Shown here: piece after piece, positions 36,319-45,025 of the stretch
Numbering within the stretch: the stretch's first letter is position 1
How the letters are laid out: the number at the start of each line of letters is the position of its first letter
Origin: Pseudomonadota bacterium
GTDB lineage: Bacteria > Myxococcota_A > Polyangia > GCA-2747355
Direction: 5' to 3'
DNA: 64,000 bases
Assembly: GCA_016702545.1 (NCBI GenBank)
Contig: JADJDT010000014.1
Coordinates: 124,001 to 188,000, forward strand
Translations under genes and position numbers: made by a program
Notes under the pieces: model-generated
What the model was told of the DNA's origin: nothing
The model's database searches: none
The model's input: the letters and a program-made list of their open reading frames with translations, nothing else

Positions 36319-37582
36319 GAAAGGCGTCCATCGCGTAGGGCGCCACGCGGGCCGCAGAGCGCGCGGCGATGGCCTCGCGCAGCGCCTGCGCCGCCTGCGC
36401 CAGCTCGCCCTCGGGCAGGGCCTCGCGCAGCGGCGAGACGAAGACGAAGTCACGGGGCCCGAGCTTCATCCGCGCGACCGCGCTGGCCGTGGCCTCGAGG
36501 TGAGCCGAGGCGCGGGCGGCGCCGCCGGCCCCTGCCAGCACGATCACCCCGGTGCGCAGCGGGGCGCTGCGCTGGGCCGCCACGGCGCTGAGCAGGGACT
36601 CGAGGTCGGCCGACTTGCCGAGCTCAGCGCGCAACGACGGCAGACCCGATTCCAGGCCGAGATACACCGCCGTCAGCCCGGCCGCGTGCAGAGCCTGCCA
36701 ATCGTCCGGCGTGCGGGTCGGGGCGTGATCCGGGTCCCAGAAGCCAGCCACGCCACGCGCTGGCTTGCCGAGCTCGGTGCTACAGGCGGCGAGGACCGCC
36801 AGCAGCCGGGGCTGCGACAGGCTGAGGGCGCTCGCGGAGCCGAGAAATACGCCGCTGCGCAGGGCCAGCAGCGGTCCCAGCAGCTCGCGGACGGCCTCGA
36901 GGTGCGCGCTGAAGTCGCGCGGCGACAGCACGCGAAAGCGCCGCGAGCGGTAAAACGCGCAGAAGGTGCAAGCGGCGTTGGGGCAGCCGGTGGCCGGCAG
37001 GGCGACGACGTCCATGCAGCGGTCGGGCGGCAAGATCTCGATCGGCTCGCGGTAGGTGGCGGCGAAGCGCTGGCGTTCCTGCTCGTGGTCCGTCGCGGAC
37101 CAGGCCTGGGCGCGGGCGAGCAACGTCAGCAGCAGCCCGCGATCGGGCTGCTCACCACAGAGGCGGAGGGGCATGTCGGCGCGGCCCAGGCGCTGGTGCA
37201 GCGCGGCGGCGAGCGCGCGCGCCTGCTCATGGCAGGCGCCACGGTCGTCCACCTCGAGGGGATGAGGCGACGGCTGGGGATAGGTCACCACCGCACCGTC
37301 GAGCGTTCGGCGGTAGAGCTGCCCCTTCACCCGCAGCGAGCACCAGCGGCCCCGCGCATCGACCCGCAGCCCGGTGCCCCCGGCGAGCTCGATCGCCGCG
37401 TCGGAGGGGCCGACGCGGGCGACCATCTCGAGCGGTGGCGCCACCTCCGGGCGCGCGGGCGCCGCTGCGTCACTGCGCTTCGATCGCAAGGGGTCGCCTT
37501 CGGCGGGCAGCGCCTCGGCACAGGTCGGCTGGTTCACGCTGTCGAGCAAACCCGCGCTGTCGAGCTGCCGCCCTTTGACCAA
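36305..37582 (-). CDS. Radical SAM protein
   Basis: 425 residues from a proposed TTG start. The cluster motif is in GCPNAACTFCAFYRSR (C-x4-C-x2-C, as in the GCPWNRCTFC-type subfamily), preceded by EPIEILPPDRCMDVVALPAT. Later radical SAM elements: FLGSASALSLSQPRLLAVL, GFWDPDHAPTRTPDDW, AVYLGLESG and TGVIVLAGAGG. The N-terminal ~130 residues include a beta-rich part. Substrate unknown. The TTG at 37582 is chosen because GGAAGGAG lies eight bases upstream and the ATG at 37702 would translate a GC tandem repeat into EAVGGRRSGGGG-type sequence. The start choice is uncertain. Confidence 0.8.
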   Translation of the reverse strand: MVKGRQLDSAGLLDSVNQPTCAEALPAEGDPLRSKRSDAAAPARPEVAPPLEMVARVGPSDAAIELAGGTGLRVDARGRWCSLRVKGQLYRRTLDGAVVTYPQPSPHPLEVDDRGACHEQARALAAALHQRLGRADMPLRLCGEQPDRGLLLTLLARAQAWSATDHEQERQRFAATYREPIEILPPDRCMDVVALPATGCPNAACTFCAFYRSRRFRVLSPRDFSAHLEAVRELLGPLLALRSGVFLGSASALSLSQPRLLAVLAACSTELGKPARGVAGFWDPDHAPTRTPDDWQALHAAGLTAVYLGLESGLPSLRAELGKSADLESLLSAVAAQRSAPLRTGVIVLAGAGGAARASAHLEATASAVARMKLGPRDFVFVSPLREALPEGELAQAAQALREAIAARSAARVAPYAMDAFRYYS

Positions 37583-37593
37583 GTGCCCGCTCC

Positions 37594-37659
37594 TTCCCCC
37601 GACCGCCTCCCCCCGACCGCCTCCCCCCGACCGCCTCCCCCCGACCGCCTCCCCCCGAC
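37594..37659. repeat. 14-bp tandem repeat x~5 at the radical SAM 5' end
   Basis: CCCCCGACCGCCTC is repeated about 4.5 times, directly upstream of the proposed Shine-Dalgarno of the radical SAM gene and next to a hairpin at 37660-37682. Confidence 0.85.
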
Positions 37660-37682
37660 CGGGGGTATGGAACATACCCCCG
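37660..37682. promoter_or_regulatory. Perfect hairpin upstream of the radical SAM gene
   Basis: 10-bp arms CGGGGGTATG (37660-37669) and CATACCCCCG (37673-37682) around a GAA loop. It lies in the leader of the minus-strand radical SAM gene, next to the tandem repeat. It could be an operator or a leader-RNA stem; no family is recognised. Confidence 0.5.
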
Positions 37683-37878
37683 TGAACGGTCACGCCGCTC
37701 ATAGCACGGGCCGCAGGTCACCTGAACCCAGCTCCTTCCGCCCCTCGCTCAGCGCCCCCCGCCGGCGCGTGCCCCCAGATGTCACGAAAAAGTCACTTGC
37801 CACGGCGAAGACGTGTCACCGACGGGGGGCAATGTCCGGGACGCGATGGGACACGGTGTTCCCCTGGAGTTCGAGCCG

Positions 37879-38430
37879 ATGCGAAGTGTGAAGCGCGCGC
37901 TGGACCGCTCTGGCCTGACCGCAGCACGCCTGACCGCAGTACGCCTCACGGGGGGCGCGGTCCGGGCGCGGGCCGCCCTGAGCTTCCTGCTACTGGTGGC
38001 GCTGGGCGCTGGCAGCGGCTGCGCCACCGGTCGGCTTGCTCCGCAGGCGACCGAGCCCCCGGTGGGCCGCTACTCGCTCTATGAGTTGTCGATGCCGCCC
38101 GACGATGGTCGGCTGGCGGCCGAGCTGCAAGCCAGTCGGCGTGCGGCGGCGGAGGCGCGCCGGCAGGGGCGTCCCTGCCCCGCGGCCGCGCGGTCGGCGA
38201 GGCTGGCCGGCGCCCTGGCCGTCAACTGCTACGGCGCCCAGGCGATGGACCCGCTGATCGACCCCGAGCCGACGGCGGCAGCCCCGGTCGCCACCGACGA
38301 CTACCGCGCGCTGCGCCAGCGCTCCCTCACGGCCGAGCGCGCGAGTGGTCTCTCGGGCATGACTGGCCGCATCGAGCTGCGCCGCGCCTGGTCTGCCTCC
38401 GACCTGCAGAGCCTCTCGCGCTTCCAATAG
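37879..38430 (+). CDS. Putative lipoprotein, unknown function
   Basis: 183 residues. Basic N-terminus, hydrophobic core (ALSFLLLVALGAGSGCATG) with a Cys in lipobox-like GSGC, then an Arg/Ala-rich chain: YSLYELSMPPDDGRLAAELQ, SRRAAAEARRQGRPCPAAAR and TGRIELRRAWSASDLQSLSR. No domain is recognised. The ATG at 37879 is picked over an in-frame GTG/ATG further upstream because the signal then begins sensibly. A repeat element starts right after its stop codon. Confidence 0.6.
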   Translation: MRSVKRALDRSGLTAARLTAVRLTGGAVRARAALSFLLLVALGAGSGCATGRLAPQATEPPVGRYSLYELSMPPDDGRLAAELQASRRAAAEARRQGRPCPAAARSARLAGALAVNCYGAQAMDPLIDPEPTAAAPVATDDYRALRQRSLTAERASGLSGMTGRIELRRAWSASDLQSLSRFQ

Positions 38431-38557
38431 CGGGGCTGGGCGCCGAGGGCAAGGCGCGCCGACGCCGAAATACTCGTGGCATTTCCAGGAGGCGCAACGC
38501 TGCCCATCGGCGTCCAGAACGAGCGAGGTGGTCACTTTCTTCCGGGGAGCTGTACTC
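38431..38557. repeat. Inverted-repeat element family, copy C (partial)
   Basis: Read on the minus strand this is ~95% identical to copy D at 52379: GTACAGCTCCCCGGAAGAAA, GACGCCGATGGGCAGCGTTG, CACGAGTATTTCGGCGTCGG, GCGCGCCTTGCCCTCGGCGCC. It lacks the distal terminal arm and fills the whole gap between two convergent genes, touching both stop codons. Confidence 0.9.
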
Positions 38558-39689
38558 AGCGCAGCCGATCGGGCGCCAGGTCCTGGGCGCGCAGGCCGCG
38601 CGCCTGCAGCTCGACGGGCAAGCTGCCGGCGGTCAGCAGGGCGCTGGTCGCGCGTGCTAGCGCCGGTGCGGTCTCGATGCCGATGCCGCCCTGGCCGGCC
38701 AGCCAGCAGAACCCTTCCGCGTCCGCTGCCAGGCCGACCACGGGCCGCCCGTCACCGACGAAGCTGCGTAGACCCGCCCAGCGTCGTTCCACGCGACTGA
38801 CCCGGGCCGTCGTCACCGCCTCGATGCGCGCCACGGCGGTGGCCACGTCGAGCTCGTGCGGCCTCGCGTCGCAGGGGGGCACGGGGGTCTGATCGCAGGG
38901 TGAGCCGAGCAGCCGGCCGGCATCGGGCTTGAAATAGAAGGTCTCGTCGAGCGCCTTGACCATCGGCCAGTTCGCGACCTGGTGCGCGCCGGCGAAGTGA
39001 AAGATGAAGGCGGAGCGGCGCTTCGGCACCAGCCCCAGCGGGCGCACGCCCCCCAGGGTGGCGATCTCGTCGGCCCAGGCGCCCGCAGCGTTGACCACCA
39101 CCGGGGCCTCGAAGGCGCCGGCCGTCGTTTCGACGCGCCAGCGCCCGCCGCCGCGCTGCAGGGTTCGGACCTCCGCCCCGGTCAGCAGGGTGCCGCCGCG
39201 GTGGCGCAGCAGCCCGAGCCAGCCCTGCAGCAGCGCGTCCACGTCCAGGTCCATCGCGCTCGGGTCGAGCAGCGCGCCGCCGATCACGCTGGGGTCGAGC
39301 ACGGGCACGAGTCGCTGGGCCGCCGTCACGTCGAGCCGCTCGGTCGCCAGGCCCGACGCAGCCGTCTGCGCCGCCAGCGCGTCGAGCGCAGCGCGCTGCG
39401 CGGGCGGCGCGACGATCAAGACACCGCGGGGCCCGAGCAGCGGCCGCTCCCAGAAGGCCGCCGGCGGCGCCTCGAGGAAGGGGCGACTGCCGACGATCAG
39501 GGCCGTGACGAGCGGGTCTTCGTGGACGGCGTTGAAGCTGGCCACCAAGCGCCCCGTGCTGTGATAGCCCGGCTGCGACTCGCGCTCGACCAGCACCACG
39601 CGCCCGTGCGCGGCCAGCTCGGCTGCCGCCGAAGTCCCGGCGATCCCAGCACCGATCACGAGGAAGTCGCACGATTGCATCGGCGGCAT
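38556..39689 (-). CDS. FAD-dependent oxidoreductase (DAO family)
   Basis: 377 residues. Dinucleotide-binding motif DFLVIGAGIAGTSAAAELA at the N-terminus, then HGRVVLVERESQPGYHSTGR, and the C-terminal FAD motif GFCWLAGQGGIGIETAPALA. This is the D-amino-acid oxidase/dehydrogenase-like fold that oxidises amino or hydroxy acids; the exact substrate cannot be read from sequence. No signal peptide. The start could be 39689, 39680 or a TTG at 39752. The stop codon is shared with the end of a repeat element. Confidence 0.88.
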   Translation of the reverse strand: MPPMQSCDFLVIGAGIAGTSAAAELAAHGRVVLVERESQPGYHSTGRLVASFNAVHEDPLVTALIVGSRPFLEAPPAAFWERPLLGPRGVLIVAPPAQRAALDALAAQTAASGLATERLDVTAAQRLVPVLDPSVIGGALLDPSAMDLDVDALLQGWLGLLRHRGGTLLTGAEVRTLQRGGGRWRVETTAGAFEAPVVVNAAGAWADEIATLGGVRPLGLVPKRRSAFIFHFAGAHQVANWPMVKALDETFYFKPDAGRLLGSPCDQTPVPPCDARPHELDVATAVARIEAVTTARVSRVERRWAGLRSFVGDGRPVVGLAADAEGFCWLAGQGGIGIETAPALARATSALLTAGSLPVELQARGLRAQDLAPDRLR

Positions 39690-39768
39690 GGGCGCAGCGT
39701 TCGCTGGTCGCGTGGCGGTCGTGGTCTGAGCGCCAAAGGAGGGCAGGGTCAAGCCCCCGCCCCGTCGA

Positions 39769-40854
39769 TCAGGACGCCGGCTTGGTGGCTGGTGGGGCCG
39801 GCCGCTCGATCAGGGCGTAGCTGAAGCTCAGCAGCAGGTTGTTCTGCAGCTGCCACTTGTCGATCAGCTGCGGCTCGCGCACCGCGCGGAGCTGGTAGTC
39901 GACCGAGGCCCAGCTCACCAGCTTGAACGAGAGGTTGAGCTCGAGGTTGACGTTGGTCAGCTCGAGGGTGCTGCGGTCATCGCCGCTCGCCTGGTTGTTG
40001 ATCGCCGGGATCATCGCCTCCGCCAGGCCGGCGTAGAGCACGCGACCCTCGGATAGCTGCCCCTTGGCGATCAGGCCGAGTGAGGGGCCGCCCTGCACCA
40101 CGTGCTGCAGCGCGACGACCTCGACCTCGGGGGTAGCCGCGTCGTCGGCGAGGGCGAGCTGTCCGTCGGCGATCATCTGCCGCGCTTCGAAGCCGGCCTT
40201 GAGCTCGAGCGCGAGGTCCTTGCGGTCGAGCGGCTTGCCGAAGACACCCAGCATCTCCTGCAGGGTGGTCGGGGTGAGGGCGTCCGTCAGGCGCAGCGTG
40301 TCCGCCGTGCGGGTCACCGCACCGACGTAGCTGACGGGCGCCGCCCGCACGTCCTCGCCGGGAAAGAGCGCCGTGGTCAGCTTGAAGCGCGCGAAGGGAC
40401 CCAGCCAGGGCAGGCGCCTGAGGTGGTAGAGGTAGATGCTCTCCAGTAAGAGCTGGTCGTTGGTCTTGACGAACTGGTCGACCGCCGGTGTACGGGTGAA
40501 CGTCTCGCCGAGGGTCAGGCTGTTGCGCCATTCGTGGACGTCGCGCGTCCAGTCGAGGGCACCGTTGACCTTGAGCCCCACGGCGAACGAGGTGCCGTCG
40601 ATGCGGCCGACGACATTGCTGCTCTGCGAGAGGGCCACGGAAGAACCCAGCGAGAGATCACCGACCCAGCCCTCCTGGGTCAAGGGCACCGTGATGACGG
40701 GCTTGTCCGGGACGTAGCGGGTCTTGGGATCCTCGGCGGCAGCGGCGTTGCCAAGCAGGGCGGCGCTCGCGAGCACGCCGACGAGGGCGGCGAGTTGCCG
40801 GCGACTGCGGGTGCGGCTGCCCCGGCCAGCGGATGTAACGATGAGTCTCTGCAT
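39769..40854 (-). CDS. Exported DUF3078-like protein, probable outer-membrane beta-barrel
   Basis: 361 residues. A signal peptide (LAALVGVLASAALLGNAAAA) is followed by a strand-rich chain: GWVGDLSLGSSVALSQSSNV, WTRDVHEWRNSLTLGETFTR, QLLLESIYLYHLRRLPWLGP, FARFKLTTALFPGEDV, TNVNLELNLSFKLVSWASV and a final LLLSFSYALIERP. The pattern resembles DUF3078 proteins of the outer membrane. CAGGAGAT precedes the ATG. Its role is unknown. It is downstream of no obvious operon partner; the FAD oxidoreductase follows after 79 bp. Confidence 0.75.
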   Translation of the reverse strand: MQRLIVTSAGRGSRTRSRRQLAALVGVLASAALLGNAAAAEDPKTRYVPDKPVITVPLTQEGWVGDLSLGSSVALSQSSNVVGRIDGTSFAVGLKVNGALDWTRDVHEWRNSLTLGETFTRTPAVDQFVKTNDQLLLESIYLYHLRRLPWLGPFARFKLTTALFPGEDVRAAPVSYVGAVTRTADTLRLTDALTPTTLQEMLGVFGKPLDRKDLALELKAGFEARQMIADGQLALADDAATPEVEVVALQHVVQGGPSLGLIAKGQLSEGRVLYAGLAEAMIPAINNQASGDDRSTLELTNVNLELNLSFKLVSWASVDYQLRAVREPQLIDKWQLQNNLLLSFSYALIERPAPPATKPAS

Positions 40855-40974
40855 GACGACGGATCTCCTGAAGCCTTCCTGAAGCGCAGCGCGCTTGAGC
40901 AGCTGGCCCACGAGGTCCTGCCCCGCGCAGCCGTTTTCGTGCACTCCTCATAGCCGATTGCGGACGACCGCGTA

Positions 40975-41034
40975 AACGAAAAACTACCTGGCTTGCGCGA
41001 GGTATTTCTATATACTGAACTCTCTCTTGGTGTA
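40975..41034 (+). promoter_or_regulatory. AT-rich promoter-like segment
   Basis: AAACGAAAAACTACCTGG ... GGTATTTCTATATACTGAAC is unusually AT-rich for this window and contains TATATACT, a plausible -10 element ~17 bp before the ATG at 41035. No convincing -35 at standard spacing. Confidence 0.35.
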
Positions 41035-41841
41035 ATGCGGAGCGGATCACGCGTGCTGCCCACAAGCCGATCGCTGCGGAGCTCGTTGCCGCCGCGCCTT
41101 CGCGCGCTCGTCGGCGTGCTGGGTGTGCTCGCGTCGGCGCTGCTCGCGCTTTCATGCCATCTGGTCGTCCCTTACGCCGCCTCCGAACTCGATGCCGCGG
41201 TGGCGGGTAGCGGGCGGGATGGCGGGTCGCTGACGGAGGACGGGGGGCTGGAAGGCGCGGATGGCTGGGTGCTCCGCGAGGGCGGGGGCGATGGGTCGGC
41301 CAGCGGCTCGGGCTGCAGCCGGGGCGTGGCCGAGCGCCGCGTGGACGATACGATGGTCGTCTGCCAGGGCGTCGGCAAGCAGAGCAAGCTCGACGAGTGC
41401 CACGCCGCGTCGCTCTGCAATGCGGAGCGCGGTTGGCGACTGTGTCCGCCGCTGGAGTACGCCCAGCGCTTCGCCGCACGACGCCCACCCGTGATCGGTG
41501 CCTGGCTCAGTGGCTGCCTCTATGATTTTTCGGCGCTGCCCGCCGCGTATCGGCAACCGGGCTCTTGCCCCCACTGCGGGCGCGGCAATCTGCCCGACGA
41601 GATCCGCGAGATCACGGTCGCGGGCCCGTGCAGCGCGAAGAGCGGGGAGGATGACGTAAGTACGCGGGACGATCGCGGCGTCTATCGTTGGCGCGCGAAG
41701 AGCGTCGGTCTCGTCAGCGCCGCGACCTGTGCGGCGGCCTGGGTAAACGGTTTTAGGCCGCAGCAGACGAGCGCCTTCTGGCTGGCGGCCGCTGCGAGCG
41801 ACGAGCGCGCGGCCGCATTCTGTTGTTTCAAGACGAAATGA
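41035..41841 (+). CDS. Cys-rich lipoprotein, unknown function
   Basis: 268 residues. A basic leader and hydrophobic core end in a lipobox (LLALSC), then a Gly/Asp-rich linker (GSGRDGGSLTEDGGLEGADG) and a compact domain with eleven or so Cys: GCSRGVAERRVDDTMVVCQG, LDECHAASLCNAERGWRLCP, QPGSCPHCGRGN and FCCFKTK. The 'ECHAASLC...W.LCP..EY' pattern is common in myxobacterial surface lipoproteins. Probably outer-membrane-anchored and disulphide-stabilised. Function unknown. An AT-rich promoter lies just upstream. Confidence 0.75.
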   Translation: MRSGSRVLPTSRSLRSSLPPRLRALVGVLGVLASALLALSCHLVVPYAASELDAAVAGSGRDGGSLTEDGGLEGADGWVLREGGGDGSASGSGCSRGVAERRVDDTMVVCQGVGKQSKLDECHAASLCNAERGWRLCPPLEYAQRFAARRPPVIGAWLSGCLYDFSALPAAYRQPGSCPHCGRGNLPDEIREITVAGPCSAKSGEDDVSTRDDRGVYRWRAKSVGLVSAATCAAAWVNGFRPQQTSAFWLAAAASDERAAAFCCFKTK

Positions 41842-41895
41842 ACCTCGCGCGATCCGTGCCGGCCAGCGGTGCCCGCGCGGGCGGCGCCGGCGCTC

Positions 41896-43566
41896 TCACG
41901 GCGCCAGAGGGGTCAGGCTGTCCCAGAAGTCGCACTCGGAGCGCCTCCAGCCGGTGATCGTCGCGGCGGTCAGATCGAGGCCCAGGATCGTGTCGGTCGC
42001 TGGATCGAAGCGCGGCCAGGCCGGGGCGTCACCGCCCGGCGCGCCGTCCCGCGCGAAGCGTGTCCAATAGCCGACCATCTGCCGGGAGAGCGCGTCTTCG
42101 GCCGCCGTGAAGGTGCCGTAGGCCTCGGGCCGCTGGAAGAGGAAGAATACCTCGGCCGTGTGGTAGGCCCCTAAGGGCAGTGGGGCAGGTCTTACGGTCG
42201 CGGGGGCATGACTGAAGGCGTAGCCGTAGACCGCGGCGCCGGCGGCGGTCAGCGCGCGCGCCGCGCGCCGCGCGCCGCAGACGAAGGTCGAGTCGCCCAC
42301 GATGGCGCTGAGCGCGTCGCGCAGTGTCGTGCCCGTGCCGCCGGGATAGCGCGCGAGCACGGCCGCGGCCGCGGTGGTCCCGACCCGCGCTTCGACGACC
42401 CGCGCATAGTCCTGTGCGCTCGGATTCCAGAGGCCTGCCAGCAAGAGCATCAACGTGCCCTCGTCGGCGTTGCTGCCGACGAGGGCCGTCAGTCCGTGGA
42501 GGTCGGTGGTCTTCACCGCCAGGGCCGGTGGCTGGGGCAGAAAGCTCCCGTCGGCGACAGGCTCCCACTGCCGGCCCGGCGTCACGACGGCGCCGAGCTC
42601 GCTCGGCAGCGTTTGCGTCACCTGCTCGGCCGGCTTGGCGCGCAGGCAGCCCAGCACGTCGCTGGCGGTGTCGCAGCCCAGGGCCGCCACCAGGGCGTTG
42701 GCGTAGCCCCGGCTCCGGGCCAGGTCGAAGTCGCCGCCGACAGCCGTGGCCATGCACGGGCCGCTCTGCAGCACGATGCGTTGGAAGAGCCCGCGGCTCG
42801 AGGGAACGAAGGTTTGCAGGCAGACCGCGCTGCCGCCGGCCGATTCGCCGAAGAGCGTCACGCGGGTCGGGTCGCCGCCGAAGGCCGCGATGTTGTCGCG
42901 CACCCAGCGCAGCGCGGCCTGCTGATCGAGCAGCCCCCAGTTGGCGCCGGGTGCGGGCAGGCTGGGGTGCGCGAGGAACCCGAGCTGTCCGAGCCGGTAG
43001 TTGAGCGAAACGACCACGACGCCACCCTGCTCCGAGAGGCGCTGCCCGTCGAGGAAGGGTGCGGCGCTACCGCCCGAGAAGAAGCCCCCGCCGTGAAGCC
43101 ACACCATCACGGGTGCGGGGGCGCGGGGGGCCGGATCGGGCGTCCAGACGTTGAGCGTGAGGCAGTCCTCACTGAAGCGCGGGGGCAGCAGATCGCTGGG
43201 GAGGGCAGTCTGTGGGCACGAGGGGCCGAGCTGCGTGGCGTCCCGGGCTTCGGTCCAGGGGGCGGGTGGCTCGGGCGGCGCCCAGCGGCGTGCGCCGACC
43301 GGTGGCGCGGCGAAGGGGATGCCGAGAAACGCGCGACTGGTGCCCCGCAGCGCGCCGCGCACGGCGCCGCTGCCCGTCAGCACCACGGGCGCGCCCACGC
43401 TGCCATCGCGGCGCGCATCGGTCGCGAGGCTCGCATCGCGTTGGGCCGCGGGCTGCGCCGGGTCGGAACAGCCGGAAACCAGCACCCACAGCAACAGGTC
43501 CAGCGTTAGCGCCCCGGCGGGCGCCGCGCGGTCATGGCATGTTCGAGAGGCCCAAGGCCGAGTCAT
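41896..43566 (-). CDS. Type B carboxylesterase, lipoprotein
   Basis: 556 residues. A lipobox LVSGC and Ala/Asp-rich linker are followed by a full type B carboxylesterase: SEDCLTLNVWTP near residue 160, oxyanion VWLHGGGFFSGG, nucleophile elbow FGESAGGSA, catalytic Glu in GSNADEGTL, and His in LPLGAYHTAEV. It hydrolyses carboxylic esters at the cell surface or in the periplasm. Start 43566 has GAGGAGG upstream. It is divergent to a lipoprotein gene. Confidence 0.93.
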   Translation of the reverse strand: MTRPWASRTCHDRAAPAGALTLDLLLWVLVSGCSDPAQPAAQRDASLATDARRDGSVGAPVVLTGSGAVRGALRGTSRAFLGIPFAAPPVGARRWAPPEPPAPWTEARDATQLGPSCPQTALPSDLLPPRFSEDCLTLNVWTPDPAPRAPAPVMVWLHGGGFFSGGSAAPFLDGQRLSEQGGVVVVSLNYRLGQLGFLAHPSLPAPGANWGLLDQQAALRWVRDNIAAFGGDPTRVTLFGESAGGSAVCLQTFVPSSRGLFQRIVLQSGPCMATAVGGDFDLARSRGYANALVAALGCDTASDVLGCLRAKPAEQVTQTLPSELGAVVTPGRQWEPVADGSFLPQPPALAVKTTDLHGLTALVGSNADEGTLMLLLAGLWNPSAQDYARVVEARVGTTAAAAVLARYPGGTGTTLRDALSAIVGDSTFVCGARRAARALTAAGAAVYGYAFSHAPATVRPAPLPLGAYHTAEVFFLFQRPEAYGTFTAAEDALSRQMVGYWTRFARDGAPGGDAPAWPRFDPATDTILGLDLTAATITGWRRSECDFWDSLTPLAP

Positions 43567-43927
43567 ACGCTGTCTACCTCCTCGGCGAACGCCCCGCCAG
43601 GGCCCGCAAGGCTCACGCCCTGGAGGTGATCGCCGGCGCCGCTGCGCGCCCGAGCATCCTGCGCTCCTGGCGCCAGCGCAAGGCGCCTGGCGAGCGAAAG
43701 CGGCCCCGATCAACGATTCCGTTGATTTTTCTCGCCGAGCACCAGAAAGTACGCGCGCGACTGCATGCGCGCCGTCGCGCGCGGCGAGGGGTCTCCTTTC
43801 GCGCGCGACCGGCGTGGGTGTAACGGACGTGTGCATGACGGACACAACGGACGGGTGCAGGTCGCCGACCGCTGAACGCACGCAACGACGGTTGGCTGAA
43901 GGTTGGCTGTAACGGGCAGGGAGAGCC
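43567..43927. other. Intergenic region between divergent genes
   Basis: 361 bp without a supported gene. It contains GC palindromes (GCGCGCGACTGCATGCGCGC and GTCGCGCGCGGC) and short near-repeats (GTGTAACGGACG/ATGACGGACACAACGGACG; ACGGTTGGCTGAAGGTTGGCTG). A plus-strand frame at 43536 (MFERPKAESYAVYLLGERPA) looks protein-like for ~30 residues but has no support beyond that. Confidence 0.5.
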
Positions 43928-45004
43928 ATGAGCAAACGCGAATCGACACCGGCCTGCATCCCGCAGGTCACGCGCCTCACGCAGGTCGTGTTCGACCCGA
44001 CACGGTCGGCGCGCCTCACGCGGGTCGCGCCGGGCAGGCTGGGGGGCGCGCTCGTCCTCGGTGCGCTGGTCGCGGCGACGGTGGCTTGCAGCGGTCGCGA
44101 GTGCACGAGCGGCACGGTGGCGGTGGGCGACGAGTGCCGACCCGCGCAGGCGCAGGTCCAGTGTGGGCCCGGCTTCAAGGTCGTGGGGCTCGAGTGTCGC
44201 CCCGACGACGACTGGGTCAAGCACTACTGCGACGAGACGACGACCGAGTTCAAGGACGGCAAATGCGTCGGCACGGGCGGCGTGCCCTCGGTCTGCCCGA
44301 ATCGCTGTCCGGCCGCCTCCGGCAACACGATCTGCGTGGCAGGCCGCGCCTTCGAGTTCACGAGCTTGTTGACCAAGGGCGAGGCGGGTGCCACCGCCGT
44401 CAAGCCTGACAGCGAGGTCGAGGTGGTGCTCTACGACCCCTTCGCCTTCGTCGCCGATCCGAATGGACCCCCGCTCGCGACCGCGCAGATCGAGGACGCC
44501 AACGGCTGCTTTACCGTTCCGCAGGTGCAGCTGCCTGCTGTGCTGCCCTTCTTCGCTGGTGGATTGCGGCCCAAGGCGGCGGCCACCGCGACACCGCTGG
44601 TGCTGGCCGCGATGGCCATCTTCGCCGAGGCCAACAAGAATGTGACCGCGGCCCAGGTGCTCGCCGTGAGCAAGGCGACGACGGATGCCTGGGGCGTCGC
44701 CGATCTGCTCTCCGCCGGGTCGCTGGCCCTGTGGTATCGCTCGACCGCCAGCGGCGCGGGCATCGCCGGGGTCGTGCCGAACAACGGCGGTGCGGCGCTG
44801 CCCGCCGTCCGCTATCTCAAGGCCGATGGCAGCGGTGTCGATGCGGCCGCGACTGCGACGACGCCGGCGGGCATCGCGATCGCAACACCGGCGGTGCTCG
44901 GCTCGTACGGCGGCTCCAAGGCAGGCTGCGCCTTCACCGCCCGGTCCGCTGCCAGCTCGGCGCCGGCGTTGTTTTTCATGCCCATTGATGGCGAGGGCTG
45001 CTGA
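43928..45004 (+). CDS. Lipoprotein, unknown function
   Basis: 358 residues. After a long basic leader the core ALVLGALVAATVACSG supplies a lipobox. A Cys-rich N-terminal domain follows (RECTSGTVAVGDECRPA, VQCGPGFKVVGLECRPDDDW, KHYCDETTTEFKDGKC, SVCPNRC), like small EGF-ish repeats, then a larger Ala/Val-rich beta domain (FTSLLTKGEAGATAVKPDSE; VEVVLYDPFAFVADPNGPP). Likely a cell-surface protein. The next lipoprotein gene starts 21 bp later, so the two are probably co-transcribed. Confidence 0.75.
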   Translation: MSKRESTPACIPQVTRLTQVVFDPTRSARLTRVAPGRLGGALVLGALVAATVACSGRECTSGTVAVGDECRPAQAQVQCGPGFKVVGLECRPDDDWVKHYCDETTTEFKDGKCVGTGGVPSVCPNRCPAASGNTICVAGRAFEFTSLLTKGEAGATAVKPDSEVEVVLYDPFAFVADPNGPPLATAQIEDANGCFTVPQVQLPAVLPFFAGGLRPKAAATATPLVLAAMAIFAEANKNVTAAQVLAVSKATTDAWGVADLLSAGSLALWYRSTASGAGIAGVVPNNGGAALPAVRYLKADGSGVDAAATATTPAGIAIATPAVLGSYGGSKAGCAFTARSAASSAPALFFMPIDGEGC

Positions 45005-45025
45005 GGCGGGCGGAGGTTGAGAGGC

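Noticed and set aside
43536..43823. Plus-strand frame starting MFERPKAESYAVYLLG
   Set aside because: Looks protein-like for about 30 residues, then turns Arg-rich; it overlaps the esterase 5' end and has no ribosome-binding site or family match.
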